Shown: positions 14,579 through 23,092 of the stretch, piece after piece
Position numbering within the stretch: the stretch's first letter is position 1
Layout: each line of letters begins with the position of its first letter
Assembly (NCBI GenBank): GCA_023426365.1
Contig: JAFAAW010000042.1
Span: 1 to 26,377 of the forward strand
Source of the DNA: Pseudomonadota bacterium
GTDB taxonomy: Bacteria > Pseudomonadota > Alphaproteobacteria > Rhodospirillales > Magnetospirillaceae
DNA length: 26,377 nucleotides
Direction: 5' to 3'
Program-made: the position numbers and the translations under genes
Notes under the pieces: generated by a model
What the model was told of the DNA's origin: nothing
Databases searched by the model: none
What the model saw: the letters and a program-made list of their open reading frames with translations, nothing else

Positions 14579-15498
14579 TGCTTTTGCTCCCTGACGCCGA
14601 TACGGCGGATTTCCCAACGCAGTTCGATGCCCGAGGTCTCGCGCACGCGGCGGCGGACCTCCTCGCCCAGATCCTCGATGTCGGCGGCGGTGGCGTCGCC
14701 GGTGTTGATCAGGAAATTGCAGTGCTTCTCGCTGACCTGGGCGCCGCCCAGGCTGAGGCCGCGGCAGCCGGCCTTGTCGATCAGCTCCCACGCCTTGGCG
14801 CCGCCAGGGTTTGCGAAGGTGGAGCCGCCGGTGCGGGTGCGGGTCGGCTGGCTGGCCTCGCGCGCGTTGCGGATTTCCGCCATGCGGGCGGCGATGGTGT
14901 CGGCGTCGGCCGCGGCCCCGCGCAGCACGGCGCGGGTGAAGATGAAATCCTCGGGCACGGCGCAATGGCGATAGGCGAAGCCCAACTGTTCCGGCCCCAG
15001 CTCATGCAGGCGGCCTTGGCGGTCCACCGCCTGGGCCGACACGGTCACGTCCTTCATCTCGCCGCCGAAGGCGCCGGCGTTCATGCGCAGCGCACCACCG
15101 ATGGTGCCGGGCACGCCCGACAGGAATTCCAGCCCGCCGATGCCGGCCTCCAGCGCGGTCATGGCCACCGTCAGGTCCAGGGCGGCGGCCCCGGCGGTGA
15201 CGCTTGCGCCGTCCACGACGATGGCGGCGAACGGGCCGGCCATGCGCACCACCACGCCCGGCACGCCGCCGTCGCGCACCAGAAGGTTCGAGCCGACGCC
15301 GATCACGGTGACGGGCACTTCCGCCGGCAGGGCGGCCAGGAACTGAGCCAGGTCCTCGGTGTCGGCCGGACGGAACAGCACCTCCGCCGGACCGCCCACG
15401 CGGAACCAGGTCAGCCCGCCCAGCGGCGCGTCGCGGCTGATGCGGCCGCGCACCGGTGGCAGGGCATCCGCCCAGTGGTCCTGGCGCAGGGCGTTCAT
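14575..15498 (-). CDS. murB: UDP-N-acetylenolpyruvoylglucosamine reductase MurB
   Basis: MurB is a cytosolic FAD enzyme that reduces UDP-GlcNAc-enolpyruvate to UDP-MurNAc with NADPH. In 307 residues the FAD-binding motifs are VIGVGSNLLVRDGG and FLSGVPGTIGGALRMNAGAFGGEM (first and last parts contiguous). The catalytic serine is in TGGSTFANP and the late motif is VSEKHCNFLIN, the pattern of the shorter type II MurB proteins. The start ATG 15498 overlaps the murC stop as TGATG; a GTG one codon upstream is an alternative. The longer in-frame ORF from 15576 lies inside murC and is rejected. The gene is coupled at both ends (TGATG with murC, ATGA with ddl). Confidence 0.96.
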   Translation of the reverse strand: MNALRQDHWADALPPVRGRISRDAPLGGLTWFRVGGPAEVLFRPADTEDLAQFLAALPAEVPVTVIGVGSNLLVRDGGVPGVVVRMAGPFAAIVVDGASVTAGAAALDLTVAMTALEAGIGGLEFLSGVPGTIGGALRMNAGAFGGEMKDVTVSAQAVDRQGRLHELGPEQLGFAYRHCAVPEDFIFTRAVLRGAAADADTIAARMAEIRNAREASQPTRTRTGGSTFANPGGAKAWELIDKAGCRGLSLGGAQVSEKHCNFLINTGDATAADIEDLGEEVRRRVRETSGIELRWEIRRIGVREQKQ

Positions 15499-16913
15499 CA
15501 CTGGCCCCCCTCCAGCTTGTCCAGTTCGGCCGGCAGGGCGTGCGCCCACTGGGTCACGTTGCCGGCGCCCAGGCACACCACGAAGTCGCCGGGGCGCGCA
15601 ATCTCGCCCACCAGCGCCGCCAGCGCCTTGGGATCGGGCAGCGCCGCCACATGGCGGTGGCCGTGTTCCTGCAACCCCTTCACCAGGCCGTCCTTGTCGA
15701 TGCCCTCGATGGGCTGTTCGCCGGCCGCATAGACGTCGGCGACCACCACCGTGTCGGCGTCGTTGAAGCAGGTGCAGAATTCCGCGAACAGGGATTGCAG
15801 GCGGGAATAGCGGTGCGGCTGCACCACGGCGATGACGCTGCCGGTGGTGGCGGAGCGCGCCGCCTTCAGCACGGCGGCGATCTCGACCGGGTGGTGGCCG
15901 TAATCGTCGATCACGGTGATGCCGCGCGCTTCGCCGGTCTTGGTGAAGCGGCGCTTGACGCCGGCGAAGTTGCCCAGCGCGTTGCGCACGATGTCGTTGG
16001 GCAGGCCCAGCTCGTGCGCCACCGCCACGGCGGCCAGCGAGTTGGCGACGTTGTGCTCGCCGTACATGGGCAGGCGCAAGTCGTCGATGATGCGGGTCTT
16101 GCCGGTCACGCGGTCGGTGATCACCACGTCATAGCGCGCCCCGCCGGGGCCGATGCGCACGTTGGTGGCGCGGATCAGCGCCTGGGGCGAGAAGCCGTAG
16201 GTGACGATCTTGCGGTCGGGCACCCGCGCGATCAGCGCCTGCACCTCGGGATGGTCGATGCACAGCGCGGCGAAGCCATAGAACGGGATGTTCTCGACGA
16301 AGGTGCGGAAGGCGTCGCGCAGCCGGTCGAAGGACCCGTAATGGTCCATGTGCTCGGGGTCGATGTTGGTGACCACCACGGCGGTGGCCGGCAGCTTGGT
16401 GAAGGTGCCGTCCGATTCGTCGGCCTCGACCACCATCCATTCGCCGGCGCCCAGCCGGGCGTTGGTGCCATAGGCATTGATGATGCCGCCGTTGATCACG
16501 GTGGGGTCCAGGCTGGCGGTGTCCAGCAGGGCGGCGATCATCGAGGTGGTGGTGGTCTTGCCGTGGGTGCCGCCGATGGCGATGGCGTGCTTGAGGCGCA
16601 TCAGCTCGGCCAGCATTTCGGCGCGGCGGACCACCGGCACCAGCTTGGCGCGGGCGGCCACCAGTTCGGGGTTGTCGGGCTTGACGGCCGAGGACACCAC
16701 GACGACGCGGGCATCGCCCAGATTGTCGGCGGCGTGGCCGACGTGAACGGTCACGCCCTTCTTGCGCAGGCGCGCCACGTTGTAATTGTCGGCGATGTCC
16801 GATCCCTGGACCGCATAGCCCAGGTTGACCAGGATCTCGGCGATGCCTGACATGCCGATGCCGCCGATGCCGACGAAATGGATGGTGCCGATGGAAAGCG
16901 GCATCGTCCTCAT
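15498..16913 (-). CDS. murC: UDP-N-acetylmuramate--L-alanine ligase MurC
   Basis: MurC adds the first residue, L-Ala, to UDP-MurNAc in the cytosol. The 471-residue protein has the N-terminal Rossmann motif IHFVGIGGIGMSGIAE (11-26), the ATP P-loop GGTHGKTTTTS at 114-124, and the Mur ligase signatures DESDGTF, NIDPEHMDHY and DDYGHHPVEI. ATG 16913 overlaps the murG stop as ATGA and has AAGGAG eight bases upstream; a second ATG three codons later is too close to its own AGGA to be preferred. The very long in-frame reading upstream (to 18047) is murG read out of frame. Confidence 0.97.
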   Translation of the reverse strand: MRTMPLSIGTIHFVGIGGIGMSGIAEILVNLGYAVQGSDIADNYNVARLRKKGVTVHVGHAADNLGDARVVVVSSAVKPDNPELVAARAKLVPVVRRAEMLAELMRLKHAIAIGGTHGKTTTTSMIAALLDTASLDPTVINGGIINAYGTNARLGAGEWMVVEADESDGTFTKLPATAVVVTNIDPEHMDHYGSFDRLRDAFRTFVENIPFYGFAALCIDHPEVQALIARVPDRKIVTYGFSPQALIRATNVRIGPGGARYDVVITDRVTGKTRIIDDLRLPMYGEHNVANSLAAVAVAHELGLPNDIVRNALGNFAGVKRRFTKTGEARGITVIDDYGHHPVEIAAVLKAARSATTGSVIAVVQPHRYSRLQSLFAEFCTCFNDADTVVVADVYAAGEQPIEGIDKDGLVKGLQEHGHRHVAALPDPKALAALVGEIARPGDFVVCLGAGNVTQWAHALPAELDKLEGGQ

Positions 16914-18025
16914 GCCAGTTGCTCCTTGTGGACGCCCGGCAAGGCCGCAACCAGGTCGGCGAGCAGCGCCGCCGCGTCGGGCCTGCCGGCCGCGCGGGCG
17001 CACCCCGCCGCCCGGGCCAGAGTGCCGGGCTGGGTGAAAAGAGAGTCCAGACGGCCGGCCAGCGCGTCCGACGTGAAGGCGGGCTGGGGCATCAGCCACG
17101 CGCCGCCGGCCTCGTCGACCGCGCGGGCATTGGCGGTCTGGTGGTCGTCTATGGCATGGGGATATGGCACCAAGATGGCAGGCCGCCCCAGCGCGGTCAG
17201 TTCCGCGACCGTCGAGGCGCCCGAGCGGGCGATGACCAGATGGGCCTGGCTCATGCGTTCGGGCACGTCGGCGAAGAAGCTGTCCAGCGTGGCGTCGATG
17301 CCGGTGCCGGCATAGGCGGCGCGCACCATCTCCAGATCCTCGGGGCGGCATTGCTGCGCGACCTGCAGGCGGGTGCGGACGGCCTCGGGCAGGGCGGCCA
17401 GCGCCGCCGGGATCACCTCGGACAGGATGCGCGCGCCCTGGCTGCCGCCCAGCACCAGCAGGCGGATGGGACCGCTGTCGCCCAATGCCGGATAGGGCGC
17501 GTCGCGCAGGCGCGCGATGGCGGCGCGCACCGGCATGCCGGTGTGGCTGATCTTGGCGCGCCACGCCGGGTCGATGTGCAGCACGTTGGCATAGGACGTG
17601 GCGATGCGGCCGACGCGGCCGGCCAACAGCCGGTTGGCGCGGCCCAGCACGGCATTCTGTTCGTGGATGGCGGTGGGGATGCCCAGCCAGGTGGCCGCCA
17701 CCATGGTGGGCACCGAGGCGTAGCCGCCGAAGCCCACCACGGCTGCCGGCGCCAGCCGCTTGAGCAGGCTGCGCGCCTGGATGACGCCGACGCCCAGTTC
17801 GGCCACCGCGCGCACCTTGGACAGCACGCCGCGCCCGGCGATGCCGCCGGCGGCGATGCGGAAGGTTTCCACCGACCCCAGCGTGCCGCCATAGGCATGG
17901 CCGCGGCGGTCGGTGACCAGCCCCAGGCGGTGGCCGCGCTCCATCAGCGCGCTGGCCAGCGCTTCGGCCGGGAAGACGTGGCCGCCGGTGCCGCCGGCCG
18001 CGAGAAGGATCAGCGAGCCGCTCAT
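16910..18025 (-). CDS. murG: lipid II synthase MurG (GlcNAc transferase)
   Basis: MurG is a peripheral inner-membrane GT-B glycosyltransferase that adds GlcNAc from UDP-GlcNAc to lipid I, giving lipid II. The 371 residues include the N-terminal glycine loop AAGGTGGHVFPA (9-20), VGFGGYASVP, the acceptor-side HEQNAVLGRANR, the second glycine loop VLGGSQGARIL and the sugar-nucleotide motif ARSGASTVAEL with PYPHAIDDHQTANA. ATG 18025 overlaps the ftsW stop as ATGA, with GGAGG nine bases upstream. It sits directly before murC. Confidence 0.97.
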   Translation of the reverse strand: MSGSLILLAAGGTGGHVFPAEALASALMERGHRLGLVTDRRGHAYGGTLGSVETFRIAAGGIAGRGVLSKVRAVAELGVGVIQARSLLKRLAPAAVVGFGGYASVPTMVAATWLGIPTAIHEQNAVLGRANRLLAGRVGRIATSYANVLHIDPAWRAKISHTGMPVRAAIARLRDAPYPALGDSGPIRLLVLGGSQGARILSEVIPAALAALPEAVRTRLQVAQQCRPEDLEMVRAAYAGTGIDATLDSFFADVPERMSQAHLVIARSGASTVAELTALGRPAILVPYPHAIDDHQTANARAVDEAGGAWLMPQPAFTSDALAGRLDSLFTQPGTLARAAGCARAAGRPDAAALLADLVAALPGVHKEQLA

Positions 18026-19146
18026 CGTTCGGTGCCCTCCGCGCCATAGCGGGTGCGGGTCAGGGCCAGCACCATGCCCATGCCCAGCGCCAGCGCCAGC
18101 ATGGACGAGCCGCCGTAGCTGATGAACGGCAGCGTCATGCCCTTGGTCGGCATCAGGCGCAGGGTGGAGGCCATGTTGATGATGGCCTGCAGGCCGAACT
18201 GCACCAGCAGGCCGGCGGTGGCCAGCACCACGAACAGGTTTTCCTCCTTCATCAGGCGCGAGAAGCCGCGCAGCACGATGAAGGCGAAAAGCGCCACCAC
18301 CACCAGGCACAGGGCGATGCCGAATTCCTCGCCGGCCACGGCCAGGATGAAGTCGGTATGGGCGTCGGGCAGCACCAGCTTGACCCGGCCCTCGCCCGGG
18401 CCGCGCCCGAACAGGCCGCCATTCTTGAAGGCGTTGAGCGCGGTCATGACCTGATAGGCGTCGCCCGCCGACGGGTCCAGGAAGCGGTCGATGCGCGACT
18501 GCACGTGATCGAAGGCGAAATAGGCGCCGATGCCGCCGACGACGCCCAGCACGATCAGGCCCAGCACCAGGATCATGGGCAGGCCGGCCAGGAAGAACTG
18601 CGCCCCCCACACGGCGGAGATGATCAGGGTCTGTCCCACGTCGGGCTGGCGCAGCAGCAAAAAGGCGGTCAGCACGAACAGCGCGGTGGCAATCGCCTTG
18701 CCGGGGAAGCCGGGGTTCAGGCGGCTTTCCGCGAACATCCAGGCGGCGATGACGGCAAAGGTCGGCTTGGCGAATTCCGACGGCTGCACGGAAATGCCGG
18801 CGATGTTGATCCAGCGGGTGGCGCCCTTGACCTCGGGGCCGACGAACAGCACGGCGATCAGGAGCACCACGCAGCCGCCGAAGCCGATCACGCCCAGGCG
18901 GCGCACCTGCTTGGGCGACAGCAGCGACACGCCGATCATCACCACCAACGCGGGGGCCAGGAAGATGAACTGGCGGCGGATAAAGTGGAAGGAATCGGCG
19001 CCGATACGGTCGGCCACCGCCGGGCTGGCCGCCATGGTCAGCAACAGCCCGATGCCGGCCAGCAGGAACAGCGCGGCGATGGTCCAGCGGTCCACCGTCC
19101 ACCACCAGCGCCCCATCACGGAGGTATCGGTGCGTCCGAAGTTCAT
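18022..19146 (-). CDS. ftsW: septal peptidoglycan glycosyltransferase FtsW (SEDS family)
   Basis: FtsW polymerises lipid II at the septum together with FtsI. The 374-residue product has about ten membrane spans and the SEDS hallmarks: GATRWI (108-113), QPSEFAK (121-127), the periplasmic HTDF with Asp265 corresponding to the proposed catalytic Asp, and FISYGGSSML at 341-350. ATG 19146 has GGAGG seven bases upstream. Immediately before it lies a partial duplicate of its own first 13 codons (19215-19253). The reading of that duplicate stops with a TGA overlapping this ATG, so the intact gene remains separate. Downstream it overlaps murG by four bases. Confidence 0.96.
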   Translation of the reverse strand: MNFGRTDTSVMGRWWWTVDRWTIAALFLLAGIGLLLTMAASPAVADRIGADSFHFIRRQFIFLAPALVVMIGVSLLSPKQVRRLGVIGFGGCVVLLIAVLFVGPEVKGATRWINIAGISVQPSEFAKPTFAVIAAWMFAESRLNPGFPGKAIATALFVLTAFLLLRQPDVGQTLIISAVWGAQFFLAGLPMILVLGLIVLGVVGGIGAYFAFDHVQSRIDRFLDPSAGDAYQVMTALNAFKNGGLFGRGPGEGRVKLVLPDAHTDFILAVAGEEFGIALCLVVVALFAFIVLRGFSRLMKEENLFVVLATAGLLVQFGLQAIINMASTLRLMPTKGMTLPFISYGGSSMLALALGMGMVLALTRTRYGAEGTER

Positions 19147-19253
19147 GCGCGCACCTCCGCGTTCGCGGCGGGGCGCTGGCCGTTCGATGCGCTAGCCGCG
19201 CGGGCGCGCAGCGGGCGCCCCATCACGGAGGTGTCGGTGCGTCCGAAGTTCAT
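19108..19253 (-). repeat. 39-base direct repeat: ftsW start codons duplicated
   Basis: Copies at 19108-19146 (true ftsW start) and 19215-19253 share 38 of 39 bases and encode the same 13 residues, MNFGRTDTSVMGR. The only difference is GAC versus GAT for Asp7. The copies are in the same orientation, 107 bases apart start to start, with a 68-base non-repeated spacer. This is seen directly in the sequence. Confidence 0.95.
19143..19253 (-). CDS. 36-codon ORF starting with the ftsW N-terminus
   Basis: The ORF opens at ATG 19253, overlapping the murD stop as ATGA, with GGAGG eight bases upstream (inside murD). After 13 residues identical to FtsW it reads 23 novel residues rich in Ala and Arg (from PLRARAAS to NAEVRA) and stops at a TGA that overlaps the genuine ftsW ATG as ATGA. 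It has no membrane segment. It may be translated merely as a coupling leader, or be a relic of a duplication or insertion at the start of ftsW. No function is recognised. Confidence 0.4.
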   Translation of the reverse strand: MNFGRTDTSVMGRPLRARAASASNGQRPAANAEVRA

Positions 19254-20593
19254 CGCTGCGCCTCCACCAATTGGCGGAAGACCTCGCCGCGATGCTCGAA
19301 GCTCTTGAACTGGTCCCACGACGCGCAGGCGGGGCTGAGCAGCACCACCTCGCCGGCCTCGGCGGTGGCGGCGGCCTTGGTCACCGCCATCAGCAGCGAA
19401 CCGCACCGGGTGTAGGGCACGCGCCCCTCCAGCACCTGGGCGAAGGCGTCGGCGGCGTCGCCGATCAGATAGGCGTGCTTGATGCGGTCGAAATGGCACA
19501 CCAGGCTGTCGATGCCGCCTTCCTTGGGCTGGCCGCCCAAGATCCAGTGGATGTTCTCGTAGCAAACCAGCGCCTTTTCGGTGGCGTCGGCGTTGGTGGC
19601 CTTGGAATCGTTGATGTAGGTGACGCCGCGCACCGTTCCCACCGTCTCCTGGCGGTGGGCCAGACCGGGATAGCTGGCCAGGGCGGCGGCGATGGCCGCT
19701 GCCTCCATGCCGTCGGCGCGGGCCAGGGCAAAGGCGGCGCAGGCATTCTGCCAGTTGTGGCGGCCGGGCAGGCGGGCGATGGCGCGCAGGTCGGTGACCG
19801 GAACGCCGTCCATGCGCAGGATGCCGTCGGCGGCGGACACGCCCTGGGCCAGGGTCTGCTCGGCCGAGATGCGGACCACGTCGAGGCCGCTGCGCTCCAG
19901 CTCGGCCGCCATGGCCTCGCAATGATCGTCATCCACGCCGATGACGGCGGTGCCGCCGGGGCGCAGGCGGTCGAACAGGCGGCGCTTGGCCGCCACATAG
20001 CCGTCCATGCCGCCGTGGCGGCCCAGATGGTCGGGGGTGATGTTGAGCAGCACGGCCGCGCTCAGCGCCAGGGTGTCCACCAGTTCCAACTGATAGCTGG
20101 ACAGCTCCAGCACATAGCGGCCCTGGGCGTCCAGGTCGGCCATGTCCAGCGCCGCCGTGCCCAGATTGCCGCCGGCCGCCACACTGCGCCCGCCCTCGGC
20201 CAGCACGTGGGCCAGCAGGGTGGTGGTGGTGCTCTTGCCGTTGGTGCCGGTCACCGCCAGCATGGGATTGGCGGGCTTGGCGCGGGCCAGCAATTCGACG
20301 TCGCACACCAGCGGAATGCCGGCGGCGCGCGCACTCGCGGCCAGCGGGTGCGCCTTGTCGGCGGGGTGGGTGTGGGGAATGCCGGGCGACCACACCACCA
20401 GATCCACACCGTCGAGGGCCGGCGCGGCCACGGTCACCCCGGCCTCGGCGGCGGCCTTGCGCGCCGCCTCGCCGTCGTCCCAGGCGGTCACGCGGGCACC
20501 GCCGGTCGCCAGGGCGCGCGCGGTGGCGGTCCCGGACTTGCCGAGGCCCATGACCAGCACATTCTTGCCGCCGAGCGAGGGGACGGTGATCAT
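19250..20593 (-). CDS. murD: UDP-N-acetylmuramoylalanine--D-glutamate ligase MurD
   Basis: MurD adds D-Glu to UDP-MurNAc-L-Ala in the cytosol. The 447 residues show the N-terminal nucleotide-binding GLGKSG (16-21), the P-loop GTNGKST at 116-122, NLGTAALD, ELSSYQLE, NITPDHLGRHG, INDSKATNADAT and the C-terminal LLSPACASWDQFKSFEHRGEVF (start and end parts both typical), all classical MurD motifs. ATG 20593 has GAGG eight bases upstream, 10 bases after the mraY stop. Its stop overlaps the ATG of the 36-codon ORF rather than ftsW itself. Confidence 0.97.
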   Translation of the reverse strand: MITVPSLGGKNVLVMGLGKSGTATARALATGGARVTAWDDGEAARKAAAEAGVTVAAPALDGVDLVVWSPGIPHTHPADKAHPLAASARAAGIPLVCDVELLARAKPANPMLAVTGTNGKSTTTTLLAHVLAEGGRSVAAGGNLGTAALDMADLDAQGRYVLELSSYQLELVDTLALSAAVLLNITPDHLGRHGGMDGYVAAKRRLFDRLRPGGTAVIGVDDDHCEAMAAELERSGLDVVRISAEQTLAQGVSAADGILRMDGVPVTDLRAIARLPGRHNWQNACAAFALARADGMEAAAIAAALASYPGLAHRQETVGTVRGVTYINDSKATNADATEKALVCYENIHWILGGQPKEGGIDSLVCHFDRIKHAYLIGDAADAFAQVLEGRVPYTRCGSLLMAVTKAAATAEAGEVVLLSPACASWDQFKSFEHRGEVFRQLVEAQR

Positions 20594-20603
20594 GACCGGG
20601 GCC

Positions 20604-21692
20604 TCAGCGCAGTTTCAGGGTGGACAGGCCCACCAGAGCCAGGATGCCGGCGATGATCCAGAAGCGGATCACCACGGTGGGTTCGGCCCAGCCCTTCTTT
20701 TCGAAGTGGTGGTGCAGCGGCGCCATGCGGAACACCCGCTTGCCGGTCAGCTTGAAGCTGGCAACCTGGACGATCACCGAGACGGTCTCGAGGACGAACA
20801 GGCCGCCGACGATGGCCAGCACCAGCTCGTGCTTGGTCACCACCGACACGGCGCCCAGCGCGCCGCCCATGGACAGCGACCCGGTGTCGCCCATGAACAC
20901 CATGGCCGGCGGCGCGTTGAACCACAAAAAGCCCAGGCCCGCGCCGACCAGCGCGCCGCAGAACACCGCCAGCTCGCCCGAGCCGGGCACGTAGTGGATC
21001 TGCAGATAGTTGGCGAACACCGCATGGCCGACCAGATAGCTGATCAGCGCGAACACCGACCCCGCGATCATCACCGGCACGATCGCCAGGCCGTCCAGGC
21101 CGTCGGTCAGGTTGACGGCGTTCGAGGCGCCGATGATCACGAACACGGCGAAGGGGATGAAGAACCACCCCAGTTGGATCAGCACGGATTTCAGGAACGG
21201 CACCGCCAGGGCGCCGGCCATGGGCTCGCGCTGGATGGCGTAGATCCAGCCCGCCGCGATCAGGGCGATGCCGATCTGGCCCACCAGCTTGAGCTTGCCG
21301 GGCAGGCCCTTGGGGTTCTTCTTGGACACCTTCAGGAAGTCGTCCATGAAGCCGATGCCGCCATAGCCCAGCGTCACCATCAGGACGATCCAGACGTAAT
21401 GGCTGCGCAGGTCGGCCCACAGCAGGGTGGCGACGCTGAGCGCGATCAGAATGAGAAAGCCGCCCATGGTGGGCGTGCCCTTCTTGGTCAGCAGGTGCGA
21501 TTCGGGGCCGTCGGCGCGGATGGGCTGGCCCTGCTTTTGCCATTTGCGCAGCCAGCGGATCAGGCCCGGGCCGATGACGAACGACACGATCAGCGCCGTG
21601 ATCACCGCGCCGCCGGTGCGGAAGGTCAGGTACTTGAAGAGATTGAACAGGGCAATCTCGTCGGCGAGGGGATAGAGCAGATTGTAAAGCAT
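20604..21692 (-). CDS. mraY: phospho-MurNAc-pentapeptide translocase MraY
   Basis: MraY is the polytopic inner-membrane enzyme that transfers phospho-MurNAc-pentapeptide to undecaprenyl phosphate, giving lipid I. The 362-residue protein has about ten membrane spans and the family residues: the Asp pair Asp117/Asp118 in FMDDFLK, NAVNLTDGLDGLA at 191-203, the MGDTGSLSMGG motif with Asp269, and the loop histidines HHHFEKKGW starting at 327. ATG 21692 follows the murF stop by five bases, with G-rich AAGGGGA directly before it. It precedes murD by 10 bases. Confidence 0.97.
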   Translation of the reverse strand: MLYNLLYPLADEIALFNLFKYLTFRTGGAVITALIVSFVIGPGLIRWLRKWQKQGQPIRADGPESHLLTKKGTPTMGGFLILIALSVATLLWADLRSHYVWIVLMVTLGYGGIGFMDDFLKVSKKNPKGLPGKLKLVGQIGIALIAAGWIYAIQREPMAGALAVPFLKSVLIQLGWFFIPFAVFVIIGASNAVNLTDGLDGLAIVPVMIAGSVFALISYLVGHAVFANYLQIHYVPGSGELAVFCGALVGAGLGFLWFNAPPAMVFMGDTGSLSMGGALGAVSVVTKHELVLAIVGGLFVLETVSVIVQVASFKLTGKRVFRMAPLHHHFEKKGWAEPTVVIRFWIIAGILALVGLSTLKLR

Positions 21693-21697
21693 TCCCC

Positions 21698-23092
21698 TTA
21701 GGCCCCTTCCTGCAAAGCCTTGACCACGCGGCCCATGCGGCTGCCCGCCGAACCCTTCACCATCACCACGTCGCCGGCGCGAAGGCCGGCCTTCACCAGC
21801 GGCGCCAACTGTTCGGAATTGTCGGCGTGCGCGCCGCGCCGGTCGGCCGGCAGCGCATCGCGCAAGTGGGCCGATTGCGGACCGGCGGTATGCACCACAT
21901 CGATGTTCCAGGCCACCACCGCTTCGGCAAGGCCGGCATGCAAGGATGCGGCGTCATCGCCCAACTCCAGCATGTCGCCCAGCACCGCGATGCGGCGGCC
22001 GCCCTTGCCCGGGCGGGCGGCGGCCAGGGTGGCTATGGCCGCCTTCATGCTGACGGGGCTGGCGTTGTAGCTTTCGTCGATCAGTTCGGCGGTGCCGCCG
22101 GACACCGCGATGCGGTGGCGTTCGCCGCGTCCCTTGGGCGGCGTCATCGCCGCCAGCGTGCGGGCGGCGGCGTCGGCCTCGGCGTCCAGCGCGCCGATGG
22201 CCAGCAGCGCGGCCAGCGAGTTCATGGCCCAGTGCAGCCCGGGCACGCCGATGCGGTAGGACACCGCCTTGTCGCGCAGCAGGGCGAACACGGCGGTCTC
22301 CTGCGGATCGACGGCGCAGTCGAGCAGGCGGGCATCGGCGTCAATATGGCTGCCGAAGGTCAGGATGCGGTCCACGTGGGCCGCGCGGGCGGCCTCGGCC
22401 AGATGGCGGAAGTGGCGGTTGTCGCGGTTCAGCACGGCGACGCCGCCCGGCTCGACGCCGGTGAAGATCTCCGCCTTGGCGTCGGCGATTTCCTCCACAT
22501 TGGCGAAATGGCCGGCATGGACCAGTTCCACCGTGGTGACGATGGCCACGTGCGGGCGGACCATGGCCACCAGCGGGGTGATCTCGCCCGGGTGGTTCAT
22601 GCCCAGCTCGAACACCGCGAAGCGCGACCCGGCCGGCATGCGGGCCAGGCTCAGCGGCACGCCCCAGTGGTTGTTGAAGCTGCCGACCGACCAGTGGGTC
22701 GGCCCCTGGGCCGCCAGGCACAGGGCCAGTATTTCCTTGGTGCCGGTCTTGCCGACGCTGCCGGTGACGGCGACGATGCGGGCGGCGCTGCGGTCGCGGG
22801 CGGCGCGGCCCAGCGCTTCCAGCCCGGCCATGGTGTCGTCCACCAGCAGCAGCGGCAGCCCCTCGCAGCCGGCCGGCACCTTGTGCACCAGGGCGCAGGC
22901 GGCGCCGGCCGCGATGGCGGCCTGGACATAGTCGTGGCCGTCATGGTTGGGGCCGGCCAGGGCGATGAACAGATCGCCCGCGTTGACGCTGCGCGAATCG
23001 ATCGAGACGCCGGCGGCTCTCCAGTCGGCGGCCCCCATCAGGGTGCCGCCGGTGGCGGCCTGGGCCTGGGCGGCAGTCCACAGAACGCTCAT
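21698..23092 (-). CDS. murF: UDP-MurNAc-tripeptide--D-Ala-D-Ala ligase MurF
   Basis: MurF adds the D-Ala-D-Ala made by Ddl to complete the cytoplasmic pentapeptide precursor. The 464-residue protein contains the N-terminal substrate domain (SIDSRSVNAGDLFIAL near 30-45), the ATP loop GSVGKTGTKE at 111-120, SFNNHWGVPLSLARMP near 138-153, FELGMNHPGEI, the central NSLAAL region and DESYNASPVSMKAA late. ATG 23092 overlaps the murE stop as ATGA, with GAGGTG six bases upstream. It is followed after five bases by mraY. Confidence 0.97.
   Translation of the reverse strand: MSVLWTAAQAQAATGGTLMGAADWRAAGVSIDSRSVNAGDLFIALAGPNHDGHDYVQAAIAAGAACALVHKVPAGCEGLPLLLVDDTMAGLEALGRAARDRSAARIVAVTGSVGKTGTKEILALCLAAQGPTHWSVGSFNNHWGVPLSLARMPAGSRFAVFELGMNHPGEITPLVAMVRPHVAIVTTVELVHAGHFANVEEIADAKAEIFTGVEPGGVAVLNRDNRHFRHLAEAARAAHVDRILTFGSHIDADARLLDCAVDPQETAVFALLRDKAVSYRIGVPGLHWAMNSLAALLAIGALDAEADAAARTLAAMTPPKGRGERHRIAVSGGTAELIDESYNASPVSMKAAIATLAAARPGKGGRRIAVLGDMLELGDDAASLHAGLAEAVVAWNIDVVHTAGPQSAHLRDALPADRRGAHADNSEQLAPLVKAGLRAGDVVMVKGSAGSRMGRVVKALQEGA

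Noticed and set aside
15456..16850. 464-codon plus-strand frame opposite murC.
   Set aside because: Antisense shadow of murC with low-complexity His/Gly composition.
16914..19105. Two very long minus-strand frames across murG/ftsW that end as MurC or MurG.
   Set aside because: Their upstream halves are out-of-frame readings of murG and ftsW; true starts are at the ATGA overlaps (16913 and 18025).
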